Assembly (NCBI GenBank): GCA_017541665.1
Contig: JAFXYP010000069.1
Coordinates: forward strand, 1-64,000
DNA: 64,000 nt
Direction: 5' to 3'
Source: Lentisphaeria bacterium
GTDB lineage: Bacteria > Verrucomicrobiota > Lentisphaeria > Victivallales > UBA1829
The translations under genes were made by a program, and so were the position numbers. Below the pieces are notes generated by a model that was not told where the DNA came from, made no database searches, and saw nothing but the letters and a program-made list of their open reading frames with translations. This document shows positions 38,349-47,561 of this stretch, piece after piece (within the stretch, counting starts at the first letter, position 1; the number at the start of each line of letters is the position of its first letter).

Positions 38349-39095
38349 ATGCCGGAGTCCGACCCTAACCTCACGAAGTTCCTGGCGGCTTCCGGCGCCG
38401 CTTCCAGACGGCATTCCGCCGAGCTCATCAAGACCGGCCATGTGTCCGTGAACGGCGCCGTCTGCATCGATCCCTCCGTCCGCATCGGCCCCGGGGACCG
38501 CGTGTCGCTGGACGGACGGGACATCGAACCCGTCCGCGCCTTCGTCTATGTCATGCTCCACAAGCCGCGCGGCTACGTATGCACCTCCGACGACCCACAC
38601 GCCCCGAAGAAAGCCCTGGACCTGATCGACATCCCGGACGTCCGCCTCGTTTCCGCGGGGCGCCTCGACAAGAACAGCGAAGGGCTCATCCTCTTCTCCA
38701 ACGACGGTGCGTGGATCGAACAGCTCACGCATCCCCGCCACGGCACGCGGAAGACCTACCAGGTCACCACCGACCGGCCGCTTACCTCCGCCGATATCCG
38801 GCTTCTCACCACCTCCGGCGTGCAGAACGACGGCGAGACGCTCCGGGCGCTCTCCATTCGCGCGCAGGCTCCCGGCCGTTATATCTTCATCCTCGGCGAA
38901 GGCAGGAACCGCGAGATCCGCCGCATGATGGAATCGCTCGGCAACCGCACGCGCAGGCTCAAACGCATCGCGGTCGGCGGTCTCCGGCTTGGCGGACTTC
39001 CCATGGGACAGTGGCGCAAGCTCACACCCGCCGAAGCGCAGCTCGCCCTGGGCGGCCTGAAACCTGTTCGCGGCAAATCGGGATCGCCGGACTGA
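38349..39095 (+). CDS. RsuA/RluB-type rRNA pseudouridine synthase
   Basis: 248 residues with an N-terminal S4 RNA-binding domain (LTKFLAASGAASRRHSAELI ... GHVSVNGAV) and the catalytic domain: YVMLHKPRGYVCTSDD, SAGRLDKNSEGLILFSNDG, where the aspartate of GRLD is catalytic, and LGEGRNREIRRMMESLG. This pattern is shared by RsuA, RluB, RluE and RluF, so the exact site (16S or 23S) cannot be told. It starts 7 bp after the helix-turn-helix gene. Confidence 0.9.
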   Translation: MPESDPNLTKFLAASGAASRRHSAELIKTGHVSVNGAVCIDPSVRIGPGDRVSLDGRDIEPVRAFVYVMLHKPRGYVCTSDDPHAPKKALDLIDIPDVRLVSAGRLDKNSEGLILFSNDGAWIEQLTHPRHGTRKTYQVTTDRPLTSADIRLLTTSGVQNDGETLRALSIRAQAPGRYIFILGEGRNREIRRMMESLGNRTRRLKRIAVGGLRLGGLPMGQWRKLTPAEAQLALGGLKPVRGKSGSPD

Positions 39096-39209
39096 TCCGG
39101 TTTCTTTTTGTGGCATTCCGGAACCGTCCCGAATGTCTTTCAGCATCTTTATGCAGGCGTCCTTGCAGGCTTGAGCTCGTTTTTTTTTATACTTTTTTCC
39201 GGTTTCGGT

Positions 39210-39238
39210 TTGCATTTTCCAAACCCGGGGTGTATATT
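39210..39238 (+). promoter_or_regulatory. Sigma70-type promoter of tRNA-Asp
   Basis: -35 TTGCAT (39210-39215), 17-bp spacer, -10 TATATT (39233-39238) preceded by TG, 21 bases before the mature tRNA 5' end. Confidence 0.75.
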
Positions 39239-39259
39239 AAATCTCATGCAAGAAATTGC

Positions 39260-39336
39260 GGGGGCGTAGCTCAACTGGTTAGAGTGCCACCCTGTCACGG
39301 TGGATGTTGCGGGTTCGAATCCCGTCGCTCTCGCCA
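39260..39336 (+). tRNA. tRNA-Asp (anticodon GTC)
   Basis: 77 nt with encoded CCA. Acceptor GGGGGCG pairs with CGCTCTC (two G-T wobbles); anticodon stem CCACC/GGTGG (39287-39291 / 39299-39303) encloses loop CTGTCAC with anticodon GTC at 39294-39296; T-arm GCGGG-TTCGAAT-CCCGT is present. Confidence 0.96.
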
Positions 39337-39372
39337 TTTTTGTATCTGCACAGTACAAAATGGCGTTTTTTT
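39332..39372 (+). terminator. Rho-independent terminator of tRNA-Asp
   Basis: The 12-bp stem begins with the last five bases of the tRNA (CGCCA) and continues TTTTTGTA, pairing with TACAAAATGGCG (one bulged T), followed by TTTTTTT at 39366-39372. The terminator arm therefore overlaps the tRNA 3' end. Confidence 0.9.
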
Positions 39373-39385
39373 ATGTCTTGAATCC

Positions 39386-39431
39386 GTGCCGTCGCGAAGC
39401 ACGGCACAACCGCAGCGGAGGCCATGCCTCC
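39386..39431 (+). repeat. Palindromic repeat, copy 7
   Basis: Perfect 7-bp stem GTGCCGT/ACGGCAC around loop CGCGAAGC (39386-39407), linker AACCGCAGC, then hairpin GGAGGC-CAT-GCCTCC (39417-39431). Same order as the copies at 2 kb and 6.7 kb. It lies in the 70-bp space between the tRNA terminator and xerD. Confidence 0.75.
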
Positions 39432-39442
39432 CCGGGGGGCGC

Positions 39443-40339
39443 ATGGAAAGGATCCTTCAACATTTCATCGGCTATCTGACGGCCGAACGCGGCCTCGCAC
39501 GGAATTCCACCGCCGCCTATTCCTCCGACCTCGAAGACTTCGTCCAATGGCTCCATGCGCAGGGCATCGAGTCGTTCGACGCTGCCGGACGCGACGCCAT
39601 CATCGACTACCTGGAATACTGCCGCGACGAACGCGGCCTGGAGACGGTCAGCATCGCGCGCCGCCTGGTGGCGATCAAGATCCTCTACCGGTACCTTTTC
39701 CGCGAACGCCTGATCGCCGCGGATGTCACGGACGTGATGGATTCGCCGAAATTCTGGCGCATCCTGCCGGATTTCCTGAACGTTGCCGAAGTCGATGCCC
39801 TGCTCAACGCTTACCCCGTGAAATCGCAGGACCCGCTCGTCATCCGCAACCGCTGCATCCTGGAGCTGCTGTATTCCTGCGGGCTTCGCGTCAGCGAATG
39901 CGTGAACCTCCGGTTCGGCTCCGTCCGGTTCGACGAATGCACCATCCGCGTGCTCGGCAAGGGCTCCAAGGAACGCATCGTGCCGATGGGCGACGCCGCG
40001 ATCCGCCAGCTGAAACGCTATCTGGAGAAAGCCCGGCCGGAACTCGCCGGCGACGGTGCCGCGCCACAGCTCTTCCTCTCCAACCACGGTCGCAAGCTCG
40101 ACCGCGAACGCGTCTGGATGGTCGTGAAAGAGGCCGCCCGCATCGCCGGGATCGCCAAGAACATCCATCCCCACACGCTCCGCCATTCCTTCGCCAGCCA
40201 TCTGCTCGAAAACGGCGCCGACCTGCGCGTGATCCAGGAGATGCTCGGACACGCCGACATCAGCACCACACAGATTTACACGCACGTCGACGAGAACCGC
40301 CTGCTCGGCGTCTTCAATAAATTCCATCCGAGAGCCTGA
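39443..40339 (+). CDS. xerD: XerD/XerC-type tyrosine recombinase
   Basis: 298 residues, the usual size of chromosome-dimer-resolving Xer proteins. N-terminal SAM-like core-binding domain (LQHFIGYLTAERGLARNSTA), catalytic Arg in YSCGLRVSECVNL, HPHTLRHSFASHLL, LGHADISTTQIYTHV with the nucleophilic Tyr. Sequence is closest by eye to XerD; no dif site was recognised. The ATG follows a palindromic repeat and a G-rich string; the larger frame to 38579 is out of register with the upstream gene and is rejected. apbE-like gene follows by 6 bp. Confidence 0.9.
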   Translation: MERILQHFIGYLTAERGLARNSTAAYSSDLEDFVQWLHAQGIESFDAAGRDAIIDYLEYCRDERGLETVSIARRLVAIKILYRYLFRERLIAADVTDVMDSPKFWRILPDFLNVAEVDALLNAYPVKSQDPLVIRNRCILELLYSCGLRVSECVNLRFGSVRFDECTIRVLGKGSKERIVPMGDAAIRQLKRYLEKARPELAGDGAAPQLFLSNHGRKLDRERVWMVVKEAARIAGIAKNIHPHTLRHSFASHLLENGADLRVIQEMLGHADISTTQIYTHVDENRLLGVFNKFHPRA

Positions 40340-40345
40340 CCGCCC

Positions 40346-41437
40346 ATGAAATTGAAGGAATTCCTCAACACGCCCATTCGCCGCATGGTCGCACGCAACA
40401 TCGCTCTGTCGCTCGTCGTCGGCATCTGTCTGCTGTACGTGGCGCTGCACGATTCCCGCCGGATGCACAGCGAGACCATCATGTTCTCCACCATGAGCAC
40501 ATTCGGGACGGTCAGCCTGGCGCACAAGGAGAAAATGGTGCTGAGCAATGCCCTGACGGCGGCGCACGAGGCGGTGCGCGAGGTGGAGAAGACCTGCAAT
40601 ATCTTCGACCCGGAAAGCGAGCTTTCCAAACTCAACGCGACCGCGGCGGACGAATCCTTCGCGTGCGGCGACCTGCTGTGGGACGTGCTCACGCAGGCGC
40701 GCGCGTTTTACCGCGATTCCGGCGGGCTCTTCGACGTGACCATCGACCCGCTGATGAAGCTCTGGGGATTCCACAGCAAACGCGAGACGCTGCCCTCCGC
40801 AGAGGAAATCGCCGAGGCAAAACGGTGCACCGGGCTCGACAAGGTCGTGTTCGACGACGAAAAGCATACCGTGAAATTCACCGTGCCCGGCATGTCGATC
40901 AACCTCGGCGGCATCGCCAAGGGCTATGCGCTCGACCGTGCCGCCGACGCCGTCCGCGCGCTCGGCGTCACGACCGGCTGGATTGAGATCGGCGGCAATA
41001 TCCTGGCGCTCCCGAAGAAATCCGGCGGCGGCAAATACGCCGCAGGCATCCGCGATCCGTTCCGCAAGGATGATCTCCTCGGACGCACCTCGCTCAGCGA
41101 CGCCGCGATCAGCACCAGCGGCAATTACGAACGTTACGTGCTCATCGACGGCAGGCAGTACACGCACATCATCGATCCCTCGACCGGGTTGCCCGTGGCC
41201 GATATGGATTCCGTCTCCGTGATCGTGCCCGCGGGGAAGGCCGCCCCGCCGGGAGTCGCCTCGGACGCCCTCTCCACGTCCATTTTCATTGCCGGGCCGG
41301 ACGCCGTGGCGGGTTGGACGAAGAAGTTCCCCGGATTGCGCGTGCTGATCGTGCGAGGGCCCGCCGACAAGCCGGAGATCCTGAAATTCGGCAGGGGCTG
41401 GGGCGAGATCCCTTCCGAACTCCCGCCGCGGCAGTGA
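40346..41437 (+). CDS. apbE: FAD:protein FMN transferase (ApbE-like), membrane-anchored
   Basis: 363 residues. One N-terminal transmembrane segment (NIALSLVVGICLLYVALH), then the ApbE domain: MSTFGTVSLAH, EVEKTCNIFDPESELSKLN, DVTIDPLMKLWGF, INLGGIAKGYALDRAAD, GGNILALPK and YTHIIDPSTGLPVAD, the last containing the metal-binding aspartate. Such enzymes attach FMN covalently to Thr of flavoproteins such as Nqr/Rnf subunits; no target gene is in the window. Confidence 0.92.
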   Translation: MKLKEFLNTPIRRMVARNIALSLVVGICLLYVALHDSRRMHSETIMFSTMSTFGTVSLAHKEKMVLSNALTAAHEAVREVEKTCNIFDPESELSKLNATAADESFACGDLLWDVLTQARAFYRDSGGLFDVTIDPLMKLWGFHSKRETLPSAEEIAEAKRCTGLDKVVFDDEKHTVKFTVPGMSINLGGIAKGYALDRAADAVRALGVTTGWIEIGGNILALPKKSGGGKYAAGIRDPFRKDDLLGRTSLSDAAISTSGNYERYVLIDGRQYTHIIDPSTGLPVADMDSVSVIVPAGKAAPPGVASDALSTSIFIAGPDAVAGWTKKFPGLRVLIVRGPADKPEILKFGRGWGEIPSELPPRQ

Positions 41438-41548
41438 TGGGGCCCGGTATTCCTCCGTTCGATCAGGACGAAGAAGCCTGTCGGCCCGATCGCGTTGGAG
41501 ACAACAGGCGATTCCGCTTTTTTGCCTGTTTCCGGTGTTTTTAAAAAC

Positions 41549-41582
41549 AAAAAACCGGAACGGGGCAAATGCACCATTCCGG
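41549..41582 (-). terminator. Terminator for the rml transcript (first hairpin downstream of the second)
   Basis: On the minus strand the stem CCGGAA (41577-41582) / TTCCGG (41555-41560) is followed by TTTTTTG. It lies beyond the hairpin at 41583-41616. Confidence 0.5.
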
Positions 41583-41616
41583 AAAAAAACAGCCCCGGGA
41601 CTTCCGCTCCGGGGGC
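41583..41616 (-). terminator. Terminator for the rml transcript
   Basis: Minus strand GC-rich stem CCCCGG/CCGGGG (41609-41614 with 41593-41598) followed by a run of seven T (41583-41589). 41617-41890 shows no gene. Confidence 0.6.
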
Positions 41617-41890
41617 AAAAACGGGATTCAACGCAGGCGCTGATGAACCGTTCCTTTTTCTGAACCTTCAGATCATGATTTCTTCAAATCAGCTTGTTCC
41701 ACGATTCGAGGGAAACTGCAGAATAACCGAGTGTTGTGTCAATCTCGCACGCAGATTAGGGGCATGACATTCCGTTTTTGAACAATTAATTCAATCGCTG
41801 AAACAGGGACTGCTGCATACATGCCGGATCGCGCAATGCCATGTTCGTTTTTCCGTCGAACAATGCAGGTTCCTTTGCACAAAAGCAAAG

Positions 41891-42124
41891 TTATACCGAA
41901 TAAAAGCCGCGATACCACTTTACGAATTGTTCAACGCCTTCTTCGATGCCGACTTTCGGGCAGTACCCGTAATCTTTTTCCAATGCCGAAGTGTCTGCCC
42001 AGGTCGTCGTAACGTCGCCCTATTTTTCCGGAACAAGATCGACTGCTTTGACCGTGTTGTGCTGAGAAAGCAAAACGGCCATTGAAAGCCCGACATATCC
42101 AGTTCCCGCGATGGCGATTTTCAT
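41891..42124 (-). pseudogene. Fused remnant: start of UDP-glucose dehydrogenase joined to end of UDP-glucuronate epimerase
   Basis: From ATG 42124 the frame reads [20 protein letters not shown] and [14 protein letters not shown], the N-terminal NAD-binding part of UDP-glucose 6-dehydrogenase (Ugd). A TAG stop follows at 42020-42022. In the same frame the next 42 codons read GDVTTTWADTSALEKDYGY and KVGIEEGVEQFVKWYRGFY, the C-terminus of UDP-glucuronate 4-epimerase-type proteins, ending at 41891. A deletion of roughly two gene lengths between ugd and an epimerase gene explains this. It lies 66 bp beyond rmlA on the same strand, inside the glycan locus. Confidence 0.85.
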
Positions 42125-42190
42125 TCTGTAGAATCCTGATGTGTTTTTTGTCGAATCAACTGATTGTTGCAGGAAAACAAAGGAGAAAAA

Positions 42191-43057
42191 CTACTCCTCG
42201 ATCATCCTCAGCAGATATTGTCCGTATTCGGTCTTGAGCATGTCCTGCACGCTGGCGCGGATGTCGGATTTCGTCATCCAGCCGTTCTCGTAGGCGATTT
42301 CCTGCAGGCAGGCGATCTGAAGTCCCTGGCGCGTCTCGACCGTGCGGATGAAATTCGCGGCGTCGAGCATGCTGTCGTGCGTGCCGGTGTCGAGCCAGGC
42401 ATAGCCGCGTTTGAAAAGCTCGACGTGAAGTTGGCCGCGCCGGAGATAGTCGTTGTTGACGGCGGTTATTTCGAGCTCGCCGCGTGCGGACGGTCTGATG
42501 CTTTTCGCGATGTTGATGACATCGTTGTCGTAGAAGTAAAGCCCGGTCACGGCATAGTTCGATTTCGGTTTGGCGGGTTTCTCCTCAATGGAAATGGCAT
42601 TCCCCTCGGGATCGAACTCGACCACGCCGAAGCGTTCCGGGTCGCAGACGTGGTAGCCGAACACGGTCGCGCCGACCTCGCGTTCCGCTGCATTTCGCAA
42701 CAGCTTGCCGAGCTTCGCGCCGTAGAAGATGTTGTCGCCGAGCACGAGCGCCACGCGGTCGGGTCCGATGAACTCCTCGCCGATCAGGAACGCCTGCGCG
42801 AGCCCTTCGGGCTTCGGCTGGACGGCATAAGTGAAACTCACGCCGAACCGCGAACCGTTGCCGAGCAGGCGTTTGAAGCTGGGTTGGTCTTCCGGCGTGG
42901 TGATGATGAGGATGTCGCGGATGCCCGCCAGCATGAGCGTGCTGATCGGGTAGTAGACCATCGGTTTGTCGTACACGCCGAGGAGCTGTTTGGACACGCC
43001 GCGGGTGATCGGGTGAAGGCGCGTTCCCGCGCCGCCTGCCAAAACAATGCCTTTCAT
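42191..43057 (-). CDS. rmlA: Glucose-1-phosphate thymidylyltransferase
   Basis: Makes dTDP-glucose from glucose-1-phosphate and dTTP, first step to dTDP-rhamnose. The 288-residue protein starts [20 protein letters not shown] (nucleotide-binding signature) and has [54 protein letters not shown] and [14 protein letters not shown] 43057 is chosen to give the standard start. It begins 2 bp after rmlB; rmlC and rmlD are not in the window. Confidence 0.96.
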   Translation of the reverse strand: MKGIVLAGGAGTRLHPITRGVSKQLLGVYDKPMVYYPISTLMLAGIRDILIITTPEDQPSFKRLLGNGSRFGVSFTYAVQPKPEGLAQAFLIGEEFIGPDRVALVLGDNIFYGAKLGKLLRNAAEREVGATVFGYHVCDPERFGVVEFDPEGNAISIEEKPAKPKSNYAVTGLYFYDNDVINIAKSIRPSARGELEITAVNNDYLRRGQLHVELFKRGYAWLDTGTHDSMLDAANFIRTVETRQGLQIACLQEIAYENGWMTKSDIRASVQDMLKTEYGQYLLRMIEE

Positions 43058-43059
43058 GT

Positions 43060-44124
43060 TCAATCTCCTGTTCCGAGGCGTTCCATTTTGTACGAGCCGC
43101 TGAGCACGTGCGCGCACCAGTCGTCCTTGTGTTCGAGGTACCAGAGCACCGTCTTGCGGATGCCGCTTTCGAATGTCTCCTGCGGCTTCCAGCCGAGTTC
43201 GCGCGCGATCTTCGACGGGTCGATGGCATAACGCAGGTCGTGGCCGGGGCGGTCCTTCACGTGGACGATCTGTTCGGCGTAGGATTTGCCGTCGGCGCGC
43301 GGCCTGAGCTCGTCGAGCAGGGTGCAGATCGTCTTCACGACCTCGATGTTCTTCTTCTCGTTGTGCCCGCCGATGTTGTACGTCTCGCCGGGGACGCCCT
43401 TTGTTGCGACGAGGTACAGCGCCCGGGCGTGGTCTTCGACGTACAGCCAGTCGCGAATCTGCAGGCCCTTGCCGTAGACCGGCAGTTCCTTACCGTCCAA
43501 AGCGTGCAGGATCACCAGCGGGATGAGCTTCTCCGGGAAGTGGTACGGCCCGTAGTTGTTCGAGCAGTTCGTGACCACCGTCGGCAGCCCGAACGTGCGT
43601 TTCCACGCCCGGACCAGGTGGTCGCTCGACGCCTTGCTGGCGCTGTATGGCGAACTTGGCGCGTACGGCGTGGTTTCGCGGAAGAAATCCCCCGGTCTGT
43701 TCAGGTCGCCGTAGACCTCATCCGTCGAAATGTGGTGGAACTTGAACGCGGCCCTCCCGGCATCGTCGAGCGCATGGTAGTATTTCCGCGCCGCTTCAAG
43801 GAGCGTGTACGTGCCCACGATGTTCGTCCGGATGAACTCGCCCGGACCGTCGATGGAACGGTCCACGTGGCTTTCCGCGGCGAGGTGCATCACGTGCGTC
43901 GGCTTGAACTCGGAGAATACGCGGTCCAGCTCGTCCTTGTCGCAAATGTCGACCTTCTCGAACTTGAAACGGTCGGATTGTGCGATCGGAGCCAGATTTT
44001 CCAGATTGCCGGCATAGGTGAGCTTGTCGACCACGCACACGGCATCCGGTGTGTCGTTGATGATGTGCCGGGCAACAGCCGACCCGATGAATCCGGCGCC
44101 CCCGGTAACGATGATGCGGTTCAT
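43060..44124 (-). CDS. rmlB: dTDP-glucose 4,6-dehydratase
   Basis: Converts dTDP-glucose to dTDP-4-keto-6-deoxyglucose. 354 residues: [49 protein letters not shown], active site [30 protein letters not shown] and [17 protein letters not shown] 44124 is chosen over the in-frame upstream ATG at 44169 because it gives the standard start. It follows the antiterminator gene by 115 bp. Confidence 0.96.
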   Translation of the reverse strand: MNRIIVTGGAGFIGSAVARHIINDTPDAVCVVDKLTYAGNLENLAPIAQSDRFKFEKVDICDKDELDRVFSEFKPTHVMHLAAESHVDRSIDGPGEFIRTNIVGTYTLLEAARKYYHALDDAGRAAFKFHHISTDEVYGDLNRPGDFFRETTPYAPSSPYSASKASSDHLVRAWKRTFGLPTVVTNCSNNYGPYHFPEKLIPLVILHALDGKELPVYGKGLQIRDWLYVEDHARALYLVATKGVPGETYNIGGHNEKKNIEVVKTICTLLDELRPRADGKSYAEQIVHVKDRPGHDLRYAIDPSKIARELGWKPQETFESGIRKTVLWYLEHKDDWCAHVLSGSYKMERLGTGD

Positions 44125-44239
44125 GAAAGCGAGTGTTCTCTTTGGCAATGTTTTGGTTGCAGTGCTCAAAACAACGGTTTTTTTTGCTTGAAGAAAAAGT
44201 GATAATCTTTCCCGTCGAATCCCTGAGGATCGGGATGAA

Positions 44240-44797
44240 TCATGCTATGGCCTTGCACCAGGCTGCCGGGTATTGAATGCGAACGGACGATTCGACCGAA
44301 GTGACATTGATGTATACATGCCCGTTTTCCTGCGGTGCATCCAGAATTACGCCATGTTCGCCCTTAAACGGCCCTTCCGTAAAAACAACGTGAATTCCCT
44401 TTTTCAGCCCCTCGCTGACATCCATGTCTTCCGAGCGGGAAACGTTTTCAAGCTTCCTGATGATTTCAAGTTCGTGGAGAAGGGTATCTTCCGTTGCTTC
44501 ATCAACCGGGAGTATCCGAATGACTTCTCTTTTCCTCATCAACTCGGATTTGAAATCGGGCGGGATGCAGGCGAAGAGATAGTTTGAAAACATCGGAAGG
44601 ATGAATTCGCGCTTATAACAGTAGGAACGGCCTTTGCTGATGACGGGATGAACCTTTATGATTCGTTTCATCGGCAGATAAACAGGAAAACCCTCCTGGT
44701 CGATCAGGGAAAAAACCTTCTTCTCATTCCTGCAAAGAGTGTAAACCGGCTGCCAAAGCAGCCCTTCATGCTTCTCAAAAAGAACTTGTTCTGTCAT
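44240..44797 (-). CDS. NusG-like antiterminator (UpxY/RfaH type)
   Basis: 185 residues. N-terminal NGN-type domain ([20 protein letters not shown], then [13 protein letters not shown]...[20 protein letters not shown]) and C-terminal KOW domain ([19 protein letters not shown]...HVYINVTS). Such NusG paralogues load on RNA polymerase in the leader of long polysaccharide operons and suppress termination. Here it is transcribed from its own strong promoter with an about 420-nt leader and is followed by rmlBA. There is no strong ribosome site before the ATG. Confidence 0.88.
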   Translation of the reverse strand: MTEQVLFEKHEGLLWQPVYTLCRNEKKVFSLIDQEGFPVYLPMKRIIKVHPVISKGRSYCYKREFILPMFSNYLFACIPPDFKSELMRKREVIRILPVDEATEDTLLHELEIIRKLENVSRSEDMDVSEGLKKGIHVVFTEGPFKGEHGVILDAPQENGHVYINVTSVESSVRIQYPAAWCKAIA

Positions 44798-45220
44798 AAA
44801 GTGAACTCACGAACTGAAAAGCCGGGCATCCGCAGGCATTTCGGGGGAAAACGATCCCCTGCAATGCGGAACCGGTCTTGCTCCGGCTGAAAAAGAAGAA
44901 CCGTTTTATTTCGACTCAGACGAGGGAAACAAAACGGGGTATGTGTCTGGGGCGAAAAACGGCATGGGCCATGAGATGTCCATGTCGACGTAAAGGTTTC
45001 CGACTCCTTTGGGCGGGGGAATCAGGAGATGAGGAAGCGCTCACGATGAGAGGGCGGGAAATCCAGGCGCCAACGCCGTTCAACGTCTGGCAGAGATGTG
45101 TCGTGTGTGCTTCGAACATGTCCGGTTTGTACTTAAATTGTTTTAGACCCGCGACGAACATGCGAGTTCCGTATTTTGGTTCTGCGTCGTGCCCGGATCG
45201 CTCCGGACAGAACACTTTAT
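44798..45220 (-). other. Long untranslated leader of the antiterminator-rmlBA unit
   Basis: About 420 nt between the promoter at 45227-45255 and the antiterminator start. No reading frame on either strand resembles a protein I know. It may carry sequences recognised by the UpxY-like protein; no specific motif could be identified. Confidence 0.5.
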
Positions 45221-45226
45221 TCTCCA

Positions 45227-45255
45227 AATATAATGCTTTTTTTCAGCAAAGTCAA
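45227..45255 (-). promoter_or_regulatory. Strong sigma70-type promoter inside the glycan locus
   Basis: Minus strand: -35 TTGACT (45250-45255), 17-bp spacer, -10 TATATT (45227-45232). The closest match to consensus found in the window. Confidence 0.75.
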
Positions 45256-45410
45256 GTTCACAAATTGAAAAATGGGCTTTTTTCTGACGATACGGACATT
45301 GCTTGCGGACATGCCGTTTCTTCCTGTTTTTCCAGTGTCGCCGCGGGGTGTCCGGCCGTTTTCGTAAAGCTTCTGAATGAATGTCAGGGCATTCTGCAGA
45401 CCGGCCCGTT

Positions 45411-46376
45411 TTATACTGCCGACCTGCTTTTGATCCAATCCAGGGTGATCTTTGTGCCTTCCGCCCTTGAATAGGGGGGATTCGGTGCGACGGAATACGT
45501 CGATTCCACATCGTTTTCGAACGAAGTCGTCATGTTCGTCAGGCGATAGCTTGTCATCGGGAACGGTATGTGGAAAAGCCTGAGGAAATCGCCGGCCAGG
45601 GCGGCAGTCTTGAATACGAAGAAAGGAATGGTCGGGATGCGGATCCCGACTTCTGCCGCAATCTCATTGGCCCACTGCCGGATCGAGACTGCCGGGCGGT
45701 CTCCGAGGTAGAAGATCTTCCCCTCTATTTGCCCGCGGGGAGCGTCCAACAGGATCGTCTCCATTTGATAGATCAGGTTCCCGACGAAACCGAACGTCCT
45801 GTTCGCATCTTTTCCGCTCATGTGGAAATAATGCCCGTTTATCACCATATAAAAGAAGTGGCAGTACGGTTCCTCGAACCATGGCCCCCAGATGGACGTC
45901 GGGCGCACGATCGCATATTCGAACGGAAGGTCCTTGCTCGATCGCAGGAACAATTCCCCCTGTTTCTTGCTTTCGCCGTAGAAATTGATGGTTTCGAAGT
46001 CGTTTTCGTCTTTCGGGTTCCGTCTCGCGCAGACCAGCTGGGTCGAGGTGAAAATGACACGTTTGACGGACGGTGTCTCCCGGAGGGCGCGGACCATGTT
46101 TTCGACTCCCCTGGTGTTCTGGGCGTAATCGTCCAGCGACTTCCCGTTGAGGTCGGTCCGTGCGGCGAGGTGGATCACATAGTCCGGGGCGAACTCCCGG
46201 ATCGTCTGCGTCAGCTTGTCCCCGTTCAGAATATCGAGGTCGCACCAGTATTGTTGATGCTCCTTTTTCTTAGGGGGCTTCCAGTCGATGTTCAGGACCT
46301 CGAATCCTTTCGAAAGGTAGTGGTCTACGGTGTTGGTGCCGATAAAACCGGAACCGCCTGTGATGAGGATTTTCAT
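45411..46376 (-). CDS. NAD-dependent sugar epimerase/dehydratase (extended SDR)
   Basis: 321 residues: MKILITGGSGFIGTNTVDHY (NAD site), VIHLAARTDLNG, TSTQLVCARRNPKDENDF, active-site Tyr-Lys in FYGESKKQGE, RPTSIWGPW. It acts on a nucleotide-sugar, but the exact 4-epimerase, reductase or dehydratase activity cannot be deduced. Last gene of the upstream part of the locus before the internal promoter; 21 bp after the Fe-S protein gene. Confidence 0.85.
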   Translation of the reverse strand: MKILITGGSGFIGTNTVDHYLSKGFEVLNIDWKPPKKKEHQQYWCDLDILNGDKLTQTIREFAPDYVIHLAARTDLNGKSLDDYAQNTRGVENMVRALRETPSVKRVIFTSTQLVCARRNPKDENDFETINFYGESKKQGELFLRSSKDLPFEYAIVRPTSIWGPWFEEPYCHFFYMVINGHYFHMSGKDANRTFGFVGNLIYQMETILLDAPRGQIEGKIFYLGDRPAVSIRQWANEIAAEVGIRIPTIPFFVFKTAALAGDFLRLFHIPFPMTSYRLTNMTTSFENDVESTYSVAPNPPYSRAEGTKITLDWIKSRSAV

Positions 46377-46397
46377 AAAAAGTATTTCCGAATCGGA

Positions 46398-47561
46398 TTA
46401 AAAGTCTTTGGAGGATTTCCAGAGGTTTTTATAGAAAAAATAGAGCGGCTGTTTGATGCGGTATTTCAGAAGGTTCTTCCTGCATGTTTCCGTGATGCCC
46501 GTTTCCTTCAGGGCCGCATAGAAGCCTTTTTGGCGATAGCTGTCGAGGAACGGTCCGCGCAGGGCATGGCGGGGTGTCGGCTGCCTCAGCTGGGCGTTTC
46601 CGGCGACCGCCTCGGAAACATCCCGTTCGATCAGCACCAGCTCGTTTTGCAGCACATCGAGGATCTTCCTGCCGGATTGCGTGTTGACCAGGATCATGGA
46701 CGGGAAAAAGGGGACTCTCTCCAGACCTTTCCGGTCCAATCCCCAGAAATCCCCCAGGGTCAGGTCCGCAATGCGTTCCGCGGATGCGAACGGACAGGAA
46801 TAACAGGATTCATTCAGGTCGATCCCGTACATGAACGCATAGAAATACGGATCGCTTTTCCAGTCCCGCTTCAGGAGAAGCTTTTTCCCGGAACGGACGA
46901 ACATGCAATAGCCGTTCGTGTTGTCCCGGAAAGAGCAGGTGATTCCCCGATGCCCGGAAACCAGATGGTCAAGATACTCTCTCCAATACCGGGCGGGCGG
47001 CGCTCCGTGGCAGATCAGGTCGACCGTCAGGAGATTGCCGTACCGTTTGCCGAGGCAACCGTAGAGTCCCGCGATCTGGCACGGCGTCCCGATCCAGAGG
47101 ACCTTGCGCCCTTTTTCCAGGAAAGCCTTTGTCCGGCGGTATGTGTCCTTCGCAGCGCTTTTGAGATATTTCGATCCCCGGGCGGCTTCGAGCTCGTCCA
47201 GGGTCTCGATACATGTTTGTTCCACTTCCCCGTCGGAGGTGTAACGGCAGGCGAAAACGACTCCGCCGTCATGGATCGTCTTTTTCGAAATCGCGTAAGC
47301 GATCCCGCCGGAAGACGACCCTCTCCGTTCCTGCCTGTTCGCGGTCCATCCGGCATAGCACGCGAGGATGTCATGTGCATCGGGGGGGGTAAGGACAGGG
47401 CAGATTTTCCGGCATGCTCCGCACGAGACGCATTTGCCGGGGTCGATTTGAGGGGAGAGGAAACCCGAGGAGTCTTCCCGCAGCCGGATCGCGTCCCGCG
47501 GGCATATCTGCTCGCACGCGCCGCATGCGACACATCGTGCCGTGTCACACAGTGCGATCAT
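46398..47561 (-). CDS. FrhB/F420-hydrogenase beta-like Fe-S protein, copy 1
   Basis: 387 residues. N-terminal two-cluster ferredoxin domain (CVACGACEQICP at 10-21 and CVSCGACRKICP), then the coenzyme F420 hydrogenase beta-subunit fold (SSSGGIAYAISK, GTPCQIAGLYGCL, LICHGAPPARYWREYL, SCYSCPFASAERIADLTLGDFWG). Homologues recur in polysaccharide loci next to polysaccharide pyruvyl transferases, where the redox reaction is not well established. Overlaps the adjacent pyruvyl transferase gene by 17 bases. Confidence 0.85.
   Translation of the reverse strand: MIALCDTARCVACGACEQICPRDAIRLREDSSGFLSPQIDPGKCVSCGACRKICPVLTPPDAHDILACYAGWTANRQERRGSSSGGIAYAISKKTIHDGGVVFACRYTSDGEVEQTCIETLDELEAARGSKYLKSAAKDTYRRTKAFLEKGRKVLWIGTPCQIAGLYGCLGKRYGNLLTVDLICHGAPPARYWREYLDHLVSGHRGITCSFRDNTNGYCMFVRSGKKLLLKRDWKSDPYFYAFMYGIDLNESCYSCPFASAERIADLTLGDFWGLDRKGLERVPFFPSMILVNTQSGRKILDVLQNELVLIERDVSEAVAGNAQLRQPTPRHALRGPFLDSYRQKGFYAALKETGITETCRKNLLKYRIKQPLYFFYKNLWKSSKDF

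Noticed and set aside
35672-38524. 950-codon open frame opposite the kinase gene
   Set aside because: The kinase on the plus strand has unmistakable motifs; the opposite frame has none.
39260-40339. Integrated element: tRNA-Asp next to a tyrosine recombinase
   Set aside because: The recombinase has the size and motifs of housekeeping Xer, no direct repeat of the tRNA 3' end was found downstream, and the only copy of CGCCA-TTTT is the inverted terminator arm.
44878-45474. 198-codon plus-strand open frame in the leader of the antiterminator
   Set aside because: No ribosome site, mixed low-complexity composition, and it covers a clear minus-strand promoter.
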